A DNA stretch of 30,075 bases from CAZDBA01 sp964503615. GTDB taxonomy: Bacteria; Planctomycetota; Planctomycetia; Pirellulales; Pirellulaceae. Both the position numbers and the translations under genes were made by a program. Under the pieces are notes generated by a model. It was not told the origin of the DNA. It saw only the letters and a list, made by a program, of their open reading frames with translations, and ran no database searches. The stretch spans positions 1 through 30,075 of the forward strand of contig CAZDBA010000048.1 in assembly GCA_964503615.1 (NCBI GenBank), read 5' to 3'. Below are positions 16,742 to 23,471 of the stretch, piece after piece (position 1 is the first letter of the stretch; every line of letters starts with the position of its first letter).

Positions 16742-18059
16742 CGCTAATTCCTCCCAAGCTGGGAACAGTGATCTCAATGTTCGGGGGTGTGGTTTCCAGA
16801 ATGAACGGTATGCTGGACGACGTAGCAGGCACCAACTGGACGGTCCAGTGTTGGTTCAACAAGTTTCGTGCTTGGGAATGACGCTGTCGAAAGATCCGTA
16901 CTTCGTTAGGCAAACGGTCATCACGAAAAATGAGTCGATTGCGGGGAACGAATAATCTTATTTGGGCAAATGTGATGTCATCTGCGTCCATCGGATTGCG
17001 GAAAAGACCTGGCAAACGTTCGGGCATCGATTGCCAATAGCCAACCCCCACAAACAAGTACTCCTGCTCGATGTATTCGTTCCGGGCGATTTGTCGGAGA
17101 TCACTTTCCCGCAATTGAAACAATAGATTGCTATCGGGATACTCGTCCAGTAGGTCGTTCAAGTAGCCGCATGTGATCCCGCGCCAAAGCCTTGCGAACT
17201 GAGACAAATTTGCCCGACTCGTCACTTCTGGCAACATTCTGCTATTCAGCGCGGTTAAATACCGATTGGAAATCGAGCTTCGCTGTGCGCGCGCTGCTCG
17301 GAAGTACTGGGGCTGGAACATGGTTGTATCAAAGACAGGATCGGCAACGGGTAGAGTTGAAAAATTCTCTTCCGCTTCGCTGTCAAACGGTTGAGCATCG
17401 GTGCGCCACATCAATGCAGCCATACTTTGTTCACCGCTCAATCCAGAACTCTGCGGGCCGTGTCGCTGTGCAATTTCATTGGCCGCCAGATTCGCCAACC
17501 GCGGTGCGGATGCGGCCAGCGTGCGTTGAAATTCGGGAATCACTTCGAAAGCCAGGATGCTTTCCATGACCGGCAGAAGTTGTTCTGAAACGGCAGCGTT
17601 CTGATCAGAAAAGACAGAGATCAACTGACGTTCCAGCCTGGTTTTTTGCGGAATCGCCAAGGTCAGGTTGGAAAATTTAGTCAACGGAGCGGATGAAAAA
17701 TCACCAGCGACTTGATCCCAAGCTTCTAATATCTCATCGCTAAGTGTTTGCGAGTTGCGGTCACGAGCCTCTCGCAAATAGGCAGTCAACGCGAACACGT
17801 CACACAACAGGCGGTTGGTAAACACCAAAGTGTTCATGCTGCGCGCGATCACGACGCCACCCGAATACGCGGCGGCATCGACGCCATTTTGCATTTTGAT
17901 TTTTCGATCGGCGCGGCGACCCATATTCATCACCATGCCCAACACCATGGCAAAGAAGATTACCGCGAACACCGAAACGATACTGATCGAACCTCTCTGA
18001 TCCCGATGCAAACGGTTCAGAAATCGAAAAGGTGGGGCGGAAACAAATTTGAATTTCAT
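16710..18059 (-). CDS. TadG-like pilus assembly protein
   Basis: The ATG at 18059 overlaps the previous stop codon (TGATG) and has GGAGGAG just upstream, so it is preferred over 18077. The product has 449 residues. The N-terminal DQRGSISIVSVFAVIFFAMV is the TadG-type start (Arg-Gly followed by a long hydrophobic helix), and KMQNGVDAAAYSGGVVIARS matches the 'lQ-x-aaDaAAlAga' block after the helix in TadE/TadG proteins. The rest (about 380 residues) should be periplasmic and is mostly helical; no von Willebrand MIDAS motif is apparent. It lies between two TadE-like genes, as expected of minor pilus components. Confidence 0.82.
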   Translation of the reverse strand: MKFKFVSAPPFRFLNRLHRDQRGSISIVSVFAVIFFAMVLGMVMNMGRRADRKIKMQNGVDAAAYSGGVVIARSMNTLVFTNRLLCDVFALTAYLREARDRNSQTLSDEILEAWDQVAGDFSSAPLTKFSNLTLAIPQKTRLERQLISVFSDQNAAVSEQLLPVMESILAFEVIPEFQRTLAASAPRLANLAANEIAQRHGPQSSGLSGEQSMAALMWRTDAQPFDSEAEENFSTLPVADPVFDTTMFQPQYFRAARAQRSSISNRYLTALNSRMLPEVTSRANLSQFARLWRGITCGYLNDLLDEYPDSNLLFQLRESDLRQIARNEYIEQEYLFVGVGYWQSMPERLPGLFRNPMDADDITFAQIRLFVPRNRLIFRDDRLPNEVRIFRQRHSQARNLLNQHWTVQLVPATSSSIPFILETTPPNIEITVPSLGGISVEEFRRLNTH

Positions 18060-18985
18060 CAAAACTCCTCCTGCCAATAAGCCAACACCGGTCTTTGGCC
18101 TTCGTTACCCATCGTCGCCGAAGCAGAGATGCTGAATGTGTAGACCTCGCCTCTTACATCGGTTTTGCTGACGGCTCCACGCCGCGCGGCGGGTGCAAAC
18201 CAGCGAACGGGACCGGGAAGCAAAGGAACGTCAAAGCTGACCGTAGAAGTAATATGATCTTGCCAGCCGATTGCCCGGCCTTCAAAATCTTCGAGGCCCA
18301 GAAACAGCGGCGGATCATGCAACAATCGATTTTCGGGGCCAAAGCGATGCCAGAACGTGACATCGACATCGGTATTGGAGTAGCAGTAGGCCAGCTTGTT
18401 AGCCAGTCGTTGTGAAATGAGTCGGTTGGTTTGCGAATCGGAATCTAACCCTCGATAAGCGTTGGCCAAGGCGATTGCCGTTTGAGTTTCGTTGGACGAC
18501 ATCGAATATCCCAGACTTCGACTGGGGCCAAGCGGAGCGACGGCGATCACGGCCGCTTGTCGGATTTTATCGTATTTATCACCGATCGGCTGAACACGAT
18601 ACTGTGAGGAGATGCCACCGTTTTCTCTAATCTCTTCGATCAAGTTAAACTCGGCAACCAGATTGGCCGGTTCCACAAAACTCACATTGCAGGGGATCCA
18701 GACCACTGCGGCCCGCGCCGAGGCGTAGGCGGCATAATGAACTACAATGTTCGCGATCATGATCTGGCTGGCTTGAACGATTAGCATCATGATCATGATC
18801 AGAATGGGCAAAGTCAAAACAAAACTGAGACTTTGCACGCTTCCCTGTTCGCAGCGGTGGGTACTTTTCAGCTTGCTCAGGTCCAAACGAGCACCACTGA
18901 ACCAGATCGCAATTCGCCCCAGGACGACGGCAGCCAGTAAGAGACCCGCCCAAGGCAGGCAAGCGAGGATCGCGTTTTGTATCAT
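18059..18985 (-). CDS. TadE-like pilus assembly protein (first copy)
   Basis: The ATG at 18985 is preceded by AAAGGAAAGG at suitable distance and gives 308 residues. The open frame extends to 19045, but that part overlaps tadV. There are two hydrophobic segments: residues 6-28 (LACLPWAGLLLAAVVLGRIA) and 54-80 (SLSFVLTLPILIMIMMLIVQ). The second follows EQGSVQ, a TadE-like cleavage context, but Glu+5 is missing, so processing is doubtful. The block VVHYAAYASARAAVVWIPC is the usual TadE follow-on. The 13-base gap from tadV and the TGATG junction with the TadG-like gene show tight coupling. Confidence 0.82.
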   Translation of the reverse strand: MIQNAILACLPWAGLLLAAVVLGRIAIWFSGARLDLSKLKSTHRCEQGSVQSLSFVLTLPILIMIMMLIVQASQIMIANIVVHYAAYASARAAVVWIPCNVSFVEPANLVAEFNLIEEIRENGGISSQYRVQPIGDKYDKIRQAAVIAVAPLGPSRSLGYSMSSNETQTAIALANAYRGLDSDSQTNRLISQRLANKLAYCYSNTDVDVTFWHRFGPENRLLHDPPLFLGLEDFEGRAIGWQDHITSTVSFDVPLLPGPVRWFAPAARRGAVSKTDVRGEVYTFSISASATMGNEGQRPVLAYWQEEF

Positions 18986-18998
18986 CGTGCCCTTTCCT

Positions 18999-19550
18999 TT
19001 AATGATTGAGCAAGTTTTCAACGAGCGAAAAACGAACGATGGCAACAGCCAGCAATGCGCTGGGCGCCAGATAAAGTGGCAATTGTAGTTGAGCTTTTTC
19101 TTTCTCGCTTAACGGGCCCCACATTTTGAATCCACATCGGTGCATGACTTGTTGATACAAACTGCGAGCGAGATTGATCGCGCCCAGTTTCCAGATCAAA
19201 ACCAACACCGCCATTGCGGCACCTAAAACAAAAGTCCACAGGATCGCTTCCATGCCCAGAGCCGGCCCTAAAAACGCACCGACCATCGCCAGTAATTTTA
19301 CGTCGCCGCCGCCAATCTGGAACAACACAAAACAAACAAGCATCACACCCCCGCAGGCCAGCAAGCCTAACGCGCTTTGCGCGAGCCCTACGATCGCAAT
19401 TTCAGGTCGCTGGAGGAAGGTCGAGACCGCGGCGACTGCGATTGCAAGAACGATCCCGGTGTAGGTCGTCCAGTTAAAAATCTTTTGTTGCTGGATATCG
19501 GTTGCGGTTGCCATCACCATAAACCCCAGCAACAGCCATGTGGCGATCAT
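18999..19550 (-). CDS. tadV: Prepilin peptidase, TadV/CpaA type (A24 family)
   Basis: The ATG at 19550 overlaps the stop codon of the pilin gene (TGATG) and gives 183 residues; a longer frame to 19619 would overlap the pilin gene extensively. This aspartic peptidase of the inner membrane cuts the leader from Flp-type pilins. Both active-site aspartates are visible: Asp18 in MATATDIQQQKIFN and Asp83 in QIGGGDVKLLAMVGAFLG. There is no N-terminal methyltransferase domain, as expected for the short TadV/CpaA form rather than PilD. Several hydrophobic helices fill the rest. It follows directly after the two candidate substrates. Confidence 0.93.
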   Translation of the reverse strand: MIATWLLLGFMVMATATDIQQQKIFNWTTYTGIVLAIAVAAVSTFLQRPEIAIVGLAQSALGLLACGGVMLVCFVLFQIGGGDVKLLAMVGAFLGPALGMEAILWTFVLGAAMAVLVLIWKLGAINLARSLYQQVMHRCGFKMWGPLSEKEKAQLQLPLYLAPSALLAVAIVRFSLVENLLNH

Positions 19551-19747
19551 CACCGTGCTCGCGCCGCGTCTTCGAGATCGTCCATGCCATCGTTGAACAG
19601 ATCTTTTACTCTTGGCCACGCAAAGAGAAAAAGGAAAATCAAAATCGGCAACGCGATTGCGCCGATGATCAACACGGTTTCCAGACTCACTCCACCTTTT
19701 TCATCGTTGTGGACGCGGGCCAAAAGGTTGTTCAATCTCTTTTTCAT
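19550..19747 (-). CDS. flp: Flp-type (type IVb) major pilin candidate 1
   Basis: This is a 65-residue prepilin. A basic leader of 18 residues ends in EKG, followed by GVSLETVLIIGAIALPILIF. Cutting after Gly18 places Glu23 at +5, as required for prepilins. The hydrophobic helix runs from about 24 to 45 and the short charged tail (VKDLFNDGMDDLEDAARAR) is typical of Flp subunits. Residue +6 is Thr rather than the common Tyr. Its stop codon overlaps the tadV start. No Shine-Dalgarno site is obvious. A second, diverged pilin gene lies 114 bases upstream. Confidence 0.9.
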   Translation of the reverse strand: MKKRLNNLLARVHNDEKGGVSLETVLIIGAIALPILIFLFLFAWPRVKDLFNDGMDDLEDAARAR

Positions 19748-19861
19748 TTTTTACTTTCTAACTTGCTTCTTAGACTCCGGAACGAACTCGACCTTGAGTC
19801 GCTTCTGAAGTTTAAGTCTCTCCTGTCGAAGCAGAATATCCTTTGATGATAACGCCGAAAT

Positions 19862-20047
19862 TCAAAAGCTAGACATCAAGGGGGATCCTACAATCACAAT
19901 TGCCATTTCGTAGACCAGTTGGATCATGCGAGGGACAACGGTGAACAAAAACAAAACGAGCGGAAGTATTACGCCCAAAACAAGAACGTAATCGAGAGAC
20001 GCAGCGCCGCGGCGGGAAGTTTCGATTTGCCTTAGTCGATGTTTCAT
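19862..20047 (-). CDS. Flp-type (type IVb) pilin candidate 2
   Basis: A 61-residue prepilin-like protein: basic leader MKHRLRQIETSRRG, then AASLDYVLVLGVILPLVLFL. Cutting after Gly14 puts Asp19 at +5 and Tyr20 at +6. The Tyr fits the Flp motif, while Asp replaces the usual Glu. The helix runs to about residue 38 and a short tail ends SPLMSSF. It could be the major pilin, a minor pilin or a pseudopilin; the sequence alone does not decide. It is the first pilin gene after the upstream tadA, and two TATACT elements lie just before it. Confidence 0.85.
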   Translation of the reverse strand: MKHRLRQIETSRRGAASLDYVLVLGVILPLVLFLFTVVPRMIQLVYEMAIVIVGSPLMSSF

Positions 20048-20073
20048 TTGCTTTAAATCTGGTCAGCTAAACC

Positions 20074-20101
20074 CAGTATAACATTATCAATGCAGTATAA
20101 C
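20074..20101 (-). promoter_or_regulatory. Duplicated GTTATACTG element before the pilin genes
   Basis: On the minus strand GTTATACTG occurs twice, at 20101-20093 and 20082-20074, spaced 19 bases apart and 27 bases before the pilin ATG. TATACT is close to a sigma-70 -10 box. No good -35 box lies 16-18 bases upstream of either copy. This could be a promoter boosting the pilins above the ATPase level, or a repeated regulator site. Confidence 0.3.
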
Positions 20102-20127
20102 GCTACGCCAATGGGCTAACGTTAATT

Positions 20128-21261
20128 TTACTCGGTAATACGAGGGTCTTTCCAAAGATCCTGAGAAAGTTCTATCTCCGCCTGCAATCCTTGAAGATAC
20201 GGTTCGCTGCAAAAAACAGGCTTATTTCCGGTAGGCTGAAGCTCCAGATCGATCAGCAGGTCAGGACCGCCGTCAGATTTTTTAGGCTGAAGCGAGAAAA
20301 GGTCGACAGTTTGATAACGATTTTCAGAATCTAGCCGCAGAACTTCGCTAATCTTGCTGACGCGTCGCCGGCCATCATGACTGGAACGAGTCAATTGCAA
20401 GACGATGTCGATCGCCGACGCGACTTGGGAACGCGCGACATAGATGGGGATCTCGATCTCCGACATGAGTGATAACGTTTCTAATCGAACCAGCGCATCG
20501 TAAGCTGAACTGGCGTGGACGGTGGAGAGACTGCCCTCATGTCCACTGATCATTGATTGAATCAGGTCAAGCGCTTCACCGCCACGAACTTCGCCGACAA
20601 CAATTCGGTCCGGGCGCATTCGCAACGAGGCGCGGAACAGTTCTCGAATCGAGATCTCAATCTCGCTTTTCTTGGTGGCCGGTTGAGACTCGAGATAGAC
20701 GCAGTGTTTTTGGTACAGTCGCAACTCGGAGGTGTCTTCGATCACCACGATCCGCTCGCCTTCGGGAATCGCGCGGGACAGAGCGCCCAGCATCGAAGTC
20801 TTTCCCGTTCCGCTACCGCCAGAAATGATCACGTTCTTTCGCAACTGGATGCAAATGTCCATGAACTCTCGGGCCGTTTCGGTCAAGCTGCCGTACTGAA
20901 TCAGGCTATCCATCGTAAGCGGCGTGGCTGAAAATTTACGAATAGTCAAACAAGTTCCCACGCGCGAGCTGGGTGGGATGATCGCATGCACGCGCGAGCC
21001 GTCAGGCAGCCGGGCATCGAGAATCGGTCGCTCTTTGGAGATCGTCCGGCTGACCGATTGAGCCAGATTGTTCACTGCCGATCGCAACGCGTCTTCGCTA
21101 TCAAAGCTGGCGTTGGTGTCAGAGATTTGCCCGCCACGTTCGACGTAAATTTCACTGGGCCCGTTAACCATGATCTCGGTGACCTCGGGATCATCCAGGA
21201 ACTCATTAATTGGTTCCAGAAAAAATCTCAGACTGGCTTCATAAACGGCTAGACGGGACAT
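20128..21261 (-). CDS. tadA: TadA/CpaF secretion ATPase (second copy, no FHA domain)
   Basis: The ATG at 21261 gives 377 residues (a GTG at 21273 is also possible). It is a compact CpaF-type ATPase without FHA: LDDPEVTEIMVNGPSEIYVE at the start, LPDGSRVHAIIPP, Walker A GGSGTGKT (148-155), Asp box IEDTSELRL, Walker B with Glu224 in IVVGEVRGGEA, and His box LSTVHAS (His249). It is about 80 residues shorter than usual CpaF because the N-terminal helical domain is reduced. It heads the Tad run, ahead of the pilins. Having two TadA motors with one TadB/TadC pair suggests division of labour, for example extension and retraction, or use with a platform elsewhere. Confidence 0.95.
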   Translation of the reverse strand: MSRLAVYEASLRFFLEPINEFLDDPEVTEIMVNGPSEIYVERGGQISDTNASFDSEDALRSAVNNLAQSVSRTISKERPILDARLPDGSRVHAIIPPSSRVGTCLTIRKFSATPLTMDSLIQYGSLTETAREFMDICIQLRKNVIISGGSGTGKTSMLGALSRAIPEGERIVVIEDTSELRLYQKHCVYLESQPATKKSEIEISIRELFRASLRMRPDRIVVGEVRGGEALDLIQSMISGHEGSLSTVHASSAYDALVRLETLSLMSEIEIPIYVARSQVASAIDIVLQLTRSSHDGRRRVSKISEVLRLDSENRYQTVDLFSLQPKKSDGGPDLLIDLELQPTGNKPVFCSEPYLQGLQAEIELSQDLWKDPRITE

Positions 21262-21377
21262 CGACAGATACACCTGAGATTAAGGTCAAGAGCAAGCACA
21301 AAAACGAAAACGGCTTTCACTCTTCAACTATAGACAGGGCAGCAGCAAGGACAAAGCGTCCGACGGGAAAAACAGGT

Positions 21378-21411
21378 GCGAGTGGGAGCAAATCCTCGAA
21401 ATCCCACTCGC
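21378..21411 (-). terminator. Possible terminator after the DUF4349 gene
   Basis: A perfect 10-bp inverted repeat, GCGAGTGGGA (21378-21387) and TCCCACTCGC (21402-21411), encloses a 14-base loop. On the minus strand it lies about 100 bases after the DUF4349 stop and is followed by ACCTG and five Ts, a weak intrinsic-terminator layout. It would separate the DUF4349 transcript from the Tad genes. It could also act as a leader hairpin for the Tad mRNA. Confidence 0.4.
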
Positions 21412-21508
21412 TGGCGCGTCCGGCTAGTATGAGTGCGCAAATTCAAAAAGCGCGAGCGAGTGAACCTCGTCCAAGTCGAGCCCGCTTGGTAGTTTGAATT
21501 TTTGGGCC

Positions 21509-22456
21509 CTATGACGTTGAACGGGAACGTTCGCGTGTTTTCGGCTTTAGCATGCGAGCTACTTTTCGCCAGATTATTCGCAGAATGGGAATGGCGATCA
21601 AGCAAGCTAACAAAAAGATGCCAAATCCGATTGCGTTGCCAACAATAAATACAACGAGGTTTTCCAAAAACCGTCGGCCATTTATGACCGAGGCGGACCA
21701 TGCGTTGCTGATTCGCGAAGTGAGTGTAGGGGCTTGGGGCGGAATGTAGTCACGTTCTTCGCGGATGTTAATGTCGACGGTAGTCAGCGAAGTCGCATCG
21801 GTCAGGTATCGCAGGCGGCCTTCCATTCGTTCGATTGCCTCGCGGACTCGAGCCAGCTCTCTTTCGACTTCGATTACATGTTGGATTTTGTCGTCCGGTC
21901 GCTCCAACAATTCCAGGATGCGAGCCTCAAGCTTCTTTTTGTTTTCGATTCGGGCACCGATATCGACGAACTCTTCCGTTACGTCCGACGCGTTTTCGTT
22001 TCGCGATTCGGGAACGCCAATGTCTCCAACCGCATTCAGGAAGTCGTGGTAGTTCTTGACCGGAATGCGTACCGTCCAGCTTCCGCTGCGGCGCTCGCCT
22101 GTCATCCTTCCAAGGTTTGCCGACGAAATAAATCCACCATGTTTTTCAACAAGTTTGCTGATTCGACTTTGGACGCCATCGAACTGTTCTACGACGATCG
22201 AAAGCTCTGCGGTGTAAATAATCTTGCGAGCCGGGCTGTTTGCTGAAACTGCTTTATTGGTGTCGCTATCAACTTTCTGGTCTCCGTATTCTGCTGTCGA
22301 TTCGTTGCTCCATCCTTCATCCTCGACACTAAAGGCATTACTTTTCTCGGCGCTTTTGCTTTTATAACCAACACTTTTGTCATACTCTGCACTACTGCAG
22401 CCAAGACTATGAAACGACACCAATACAATTAATAGCGCAGTCGAAATACGAAGCAT
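21509..22456 (-). CDS. DUF4349 lipoprotein
   Basis: The 315-residue protein has a lipoprotein signal: MLRISTALLIVLVSFHSLGC with Cys20 as the likely lipidation site. After a polar stretch, the DUF4349 domain spans about 75-285: RKIIYTAELSIVVEQFDGVQ then SRISKLVEKHGGFISS, WTVRIPVKNYHDFLNAVGDI, and a coiled coil rich in Glu, Arg and Leu (about 155-215: LARVREAIERMEGRLRYL). It ends with a membrane span (VVFIVGNAIGFGIFLLACLI) and a basic tail. A GGGAG sequence 9 bases before the ATG supports the start. The family's function is unknown; the layout suggests a protein tied to both membranes or to the inner membrane. It may be a separate unit from the Tad genes. Confidence 0.92.
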   Translation of the reverse strand: MLRISTALLIVLVSFHSLGCSSAEYDKSVGYKSKSAEKSNAFSVEDEGWSNESTAEYGDQKVDSDTNKAVSANSPARKIIYTAELSIVVEQFDGVQSRISKLVEKHGGFISSANLGRMTGERRSGSWTVRIPVKNYHDFLNAVGDIGVPESRNENASDVTEEFVDIGARIENKKKLEARILELLERPDDKIQHVIEVERELARVREAIERMEGRLRYLTDATSLTTVDINIREERDYIPPQAPTLTSRISNAWSASVINGRRFLENLVVFIVGNAIGFGIFLLACLIAIPILRIIWRKVARMLKPKTRERSRSTS

Positions 22457-22583
22457 GACAAGATTCTCCCAAAGTTGTGTTGCTTACTTTATTAGATTCC
22501 AGATCGCGGCATTTGTTCCCTTAAACTGATTCAGATTGTCAAAAAAAATTCAGGCTCGGCACTGGGATTCGATATTCGCTACC

Positions 22584-22612
22584 TTGCAACAACATATCAA
22601 CTTGGTTTAAAT
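22584..22612 (+). promoter_or_regulatory. Possible sigma-70-like promoter of the dioxygenase gene
   Basis: TTGCAA at 22584-22589 and TTAAAT at 22607-22612 are spaced 17 bases apart and each match the consensus at 4 of 6 positions. They lie 54 bases before the ATG at 22666. The match is modest and planctomycete promoters are poorly known. Confidence 0.2.
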
Positions 22613-22665
22613 GCGCATCTAATCAAATACACGCTTTCAACCTCGCAGCACACGCGGAGATAATT

Positions 22666-23229
22666 ATGGTCGGATCAAAACCTTTTAACCTGATGAAATG
22701 GATAGAGGATCATCGGGACGAGTTTAAAGTCCCTGTAATGAATCGCCAGTTTTTTTGCGAGGCGGAGAACGTAATCGTATTTGTTTCCCTAGGGCCAAAT
22801 ACGCGTAATGATTATCACGTGAACGCGACAGAGGAATTGTTCTATCAACTCAAAGGAGATATCGCGCTGCGAGTGCGGCCACTGGACGGCAGTGATCCCT
22901 ATGATGTGATCATTCGCGAAGGCGAAATGTACTTACTGCCCAAAGATGTACCCCACCGTCCTCAACGGCCAGATGGGACGATCGGGTTGATCGTCGAGTT
23001 CCCTCGCCCAGAGGGAGCAAAGGATGAGCTGCACTGGTATTGTCCCGATGACAAACATTTAGTGCATCGCGCAGAGTTTCGTTTGCAACATATCGATGAG
23101 GATCTACACCGAATCATGGACGAGTTCTGGAACGGCCCGGTTGAAATTCGAACTTGCAAAGAGACTGGCAAAGTTGTCGAGAGGGCAGGGGAGTTCAAGA
23201 TCGAAGATGCTCAACCACTGGAAGGGTGA
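22666..23229 (+). CDS. nbaC: 3-hydroxyanthranilate 3,4-dioxygenase
   Basis: This iron(II) cupin dioxygenase opens the ring of 3-hydroxyanthranilate in the kynurenine route, leading to quinolinate or to tryptophan catabolism. The 187-residue length is normal for bacteria. Visible landmarks are Arg47, the iron ligands His51 and Glu57 in DYHVNATEELFYQLKGD, and His97 in LPKDVPHRPQRPDGTIG. A GGAG site 7 bases before the ATG supports the start. Bacterial enzymes usually carry a second, rubredoxin-like iron site with two CxxC pairs. Here only the first Cys of each pair remains (Cys126 in WYCPDD, Cys164 in RTCKET), as in animal-type enzymes that lack this site. No other kynurenine-pathway gene is adjacent. 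Confidence 0.95.
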   Translation: MVGSKPFNLMKWIEDHRDEFKVPVMNRQFFCEAENVIVFVSLGPNTRNDYHVNATEELFYQLKGDIALRVRPLDGSDPYDVIIREGEMYLLPKDVPHRPQRPDGTIGLIVEFPRPEGAKDELHWYCPDDKHLVHRAEFRLQHIDEDLHRIMDEFWNGPVEIRTCKETGKVVERAGEFKIEDAQPLEG

Positions 23230-23363
23230 CATACTGACGTAGTCGATGTTGCCAGACTTCGGGTGAATATTGCCATGCCCAGAACTCTGGCGAGCCAGTT
23301 ACGTTTTGTTCCAAGCCCCCAAATAGGAGGTGTCGCTTTGTATGCTTGCATAATTTAGCGGAA

Positions 23364-23407
23364 CGTTTTTATCGTGTTTTTAGCGCGTTTTGAGTGCGTT
23401 TGAAGAT
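23364..23407 (+). repeat. Four 11-bp T-rich tandem units upstream of the TolC gene
   Basis: Consecutive 11-base units CGTTTTTATCG, TGTTTTTAGCG, CGTTTTGAGTG and CGTTTGAAGAT occupy 23364-23407. T-tracts recur every 11 bases, close to one helical turn, which is the arrangement that bends DNA. The array ends about 35 bases before the first candidate start of the TolC gene, where a promoter would be expected. Sequence similarity falls along the array. Confidence 0.5.
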
Positions 23408-23440
23408 TCCATTGGGTTAATTTTGGTACGAGTTAATAAA

Positions 23441-23471
23441 ATATGCCTGATATACCGATTGTCAGGCATAT
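23441..23471 (+). promoter_or_regulatory. Perfect 10-bp inverted repeat over the TolC start codons
   Basis: ATATGCCTGA (23441-23450) and TCAGGCATAT (23462-23471) are exact inverted copies with an 11-base spacer. The left arm contains the ATG at 23443 and the right arm contains the in-frame ATG at 23470. In RNA the hairpin would bury both start codons; in DNA it would be a regulator-size palindrome. Confidence 0.5.

Noticed and set aside
21734..22246. 170-codon plus-strand frame opposite the DUF4349 gene
   Set aside because: The minus-strand DUF4349 domain explains the sequence; the plus frame has no family features.
23249..23293. GCCAGA/TCTGGC inverted repeat after the dioxygenase gene as a terminator
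   Set aside because: The stem is only 6-8 bp with a loop of about 30 bases and no T-run.
23341..23352. Tiny frame ATG-CTT-GCA-TAA after an AGGAGG
   Set aside because: Three codons with 11-base spacing is too little to support a leader peptide; the AGGAGG may be chance.
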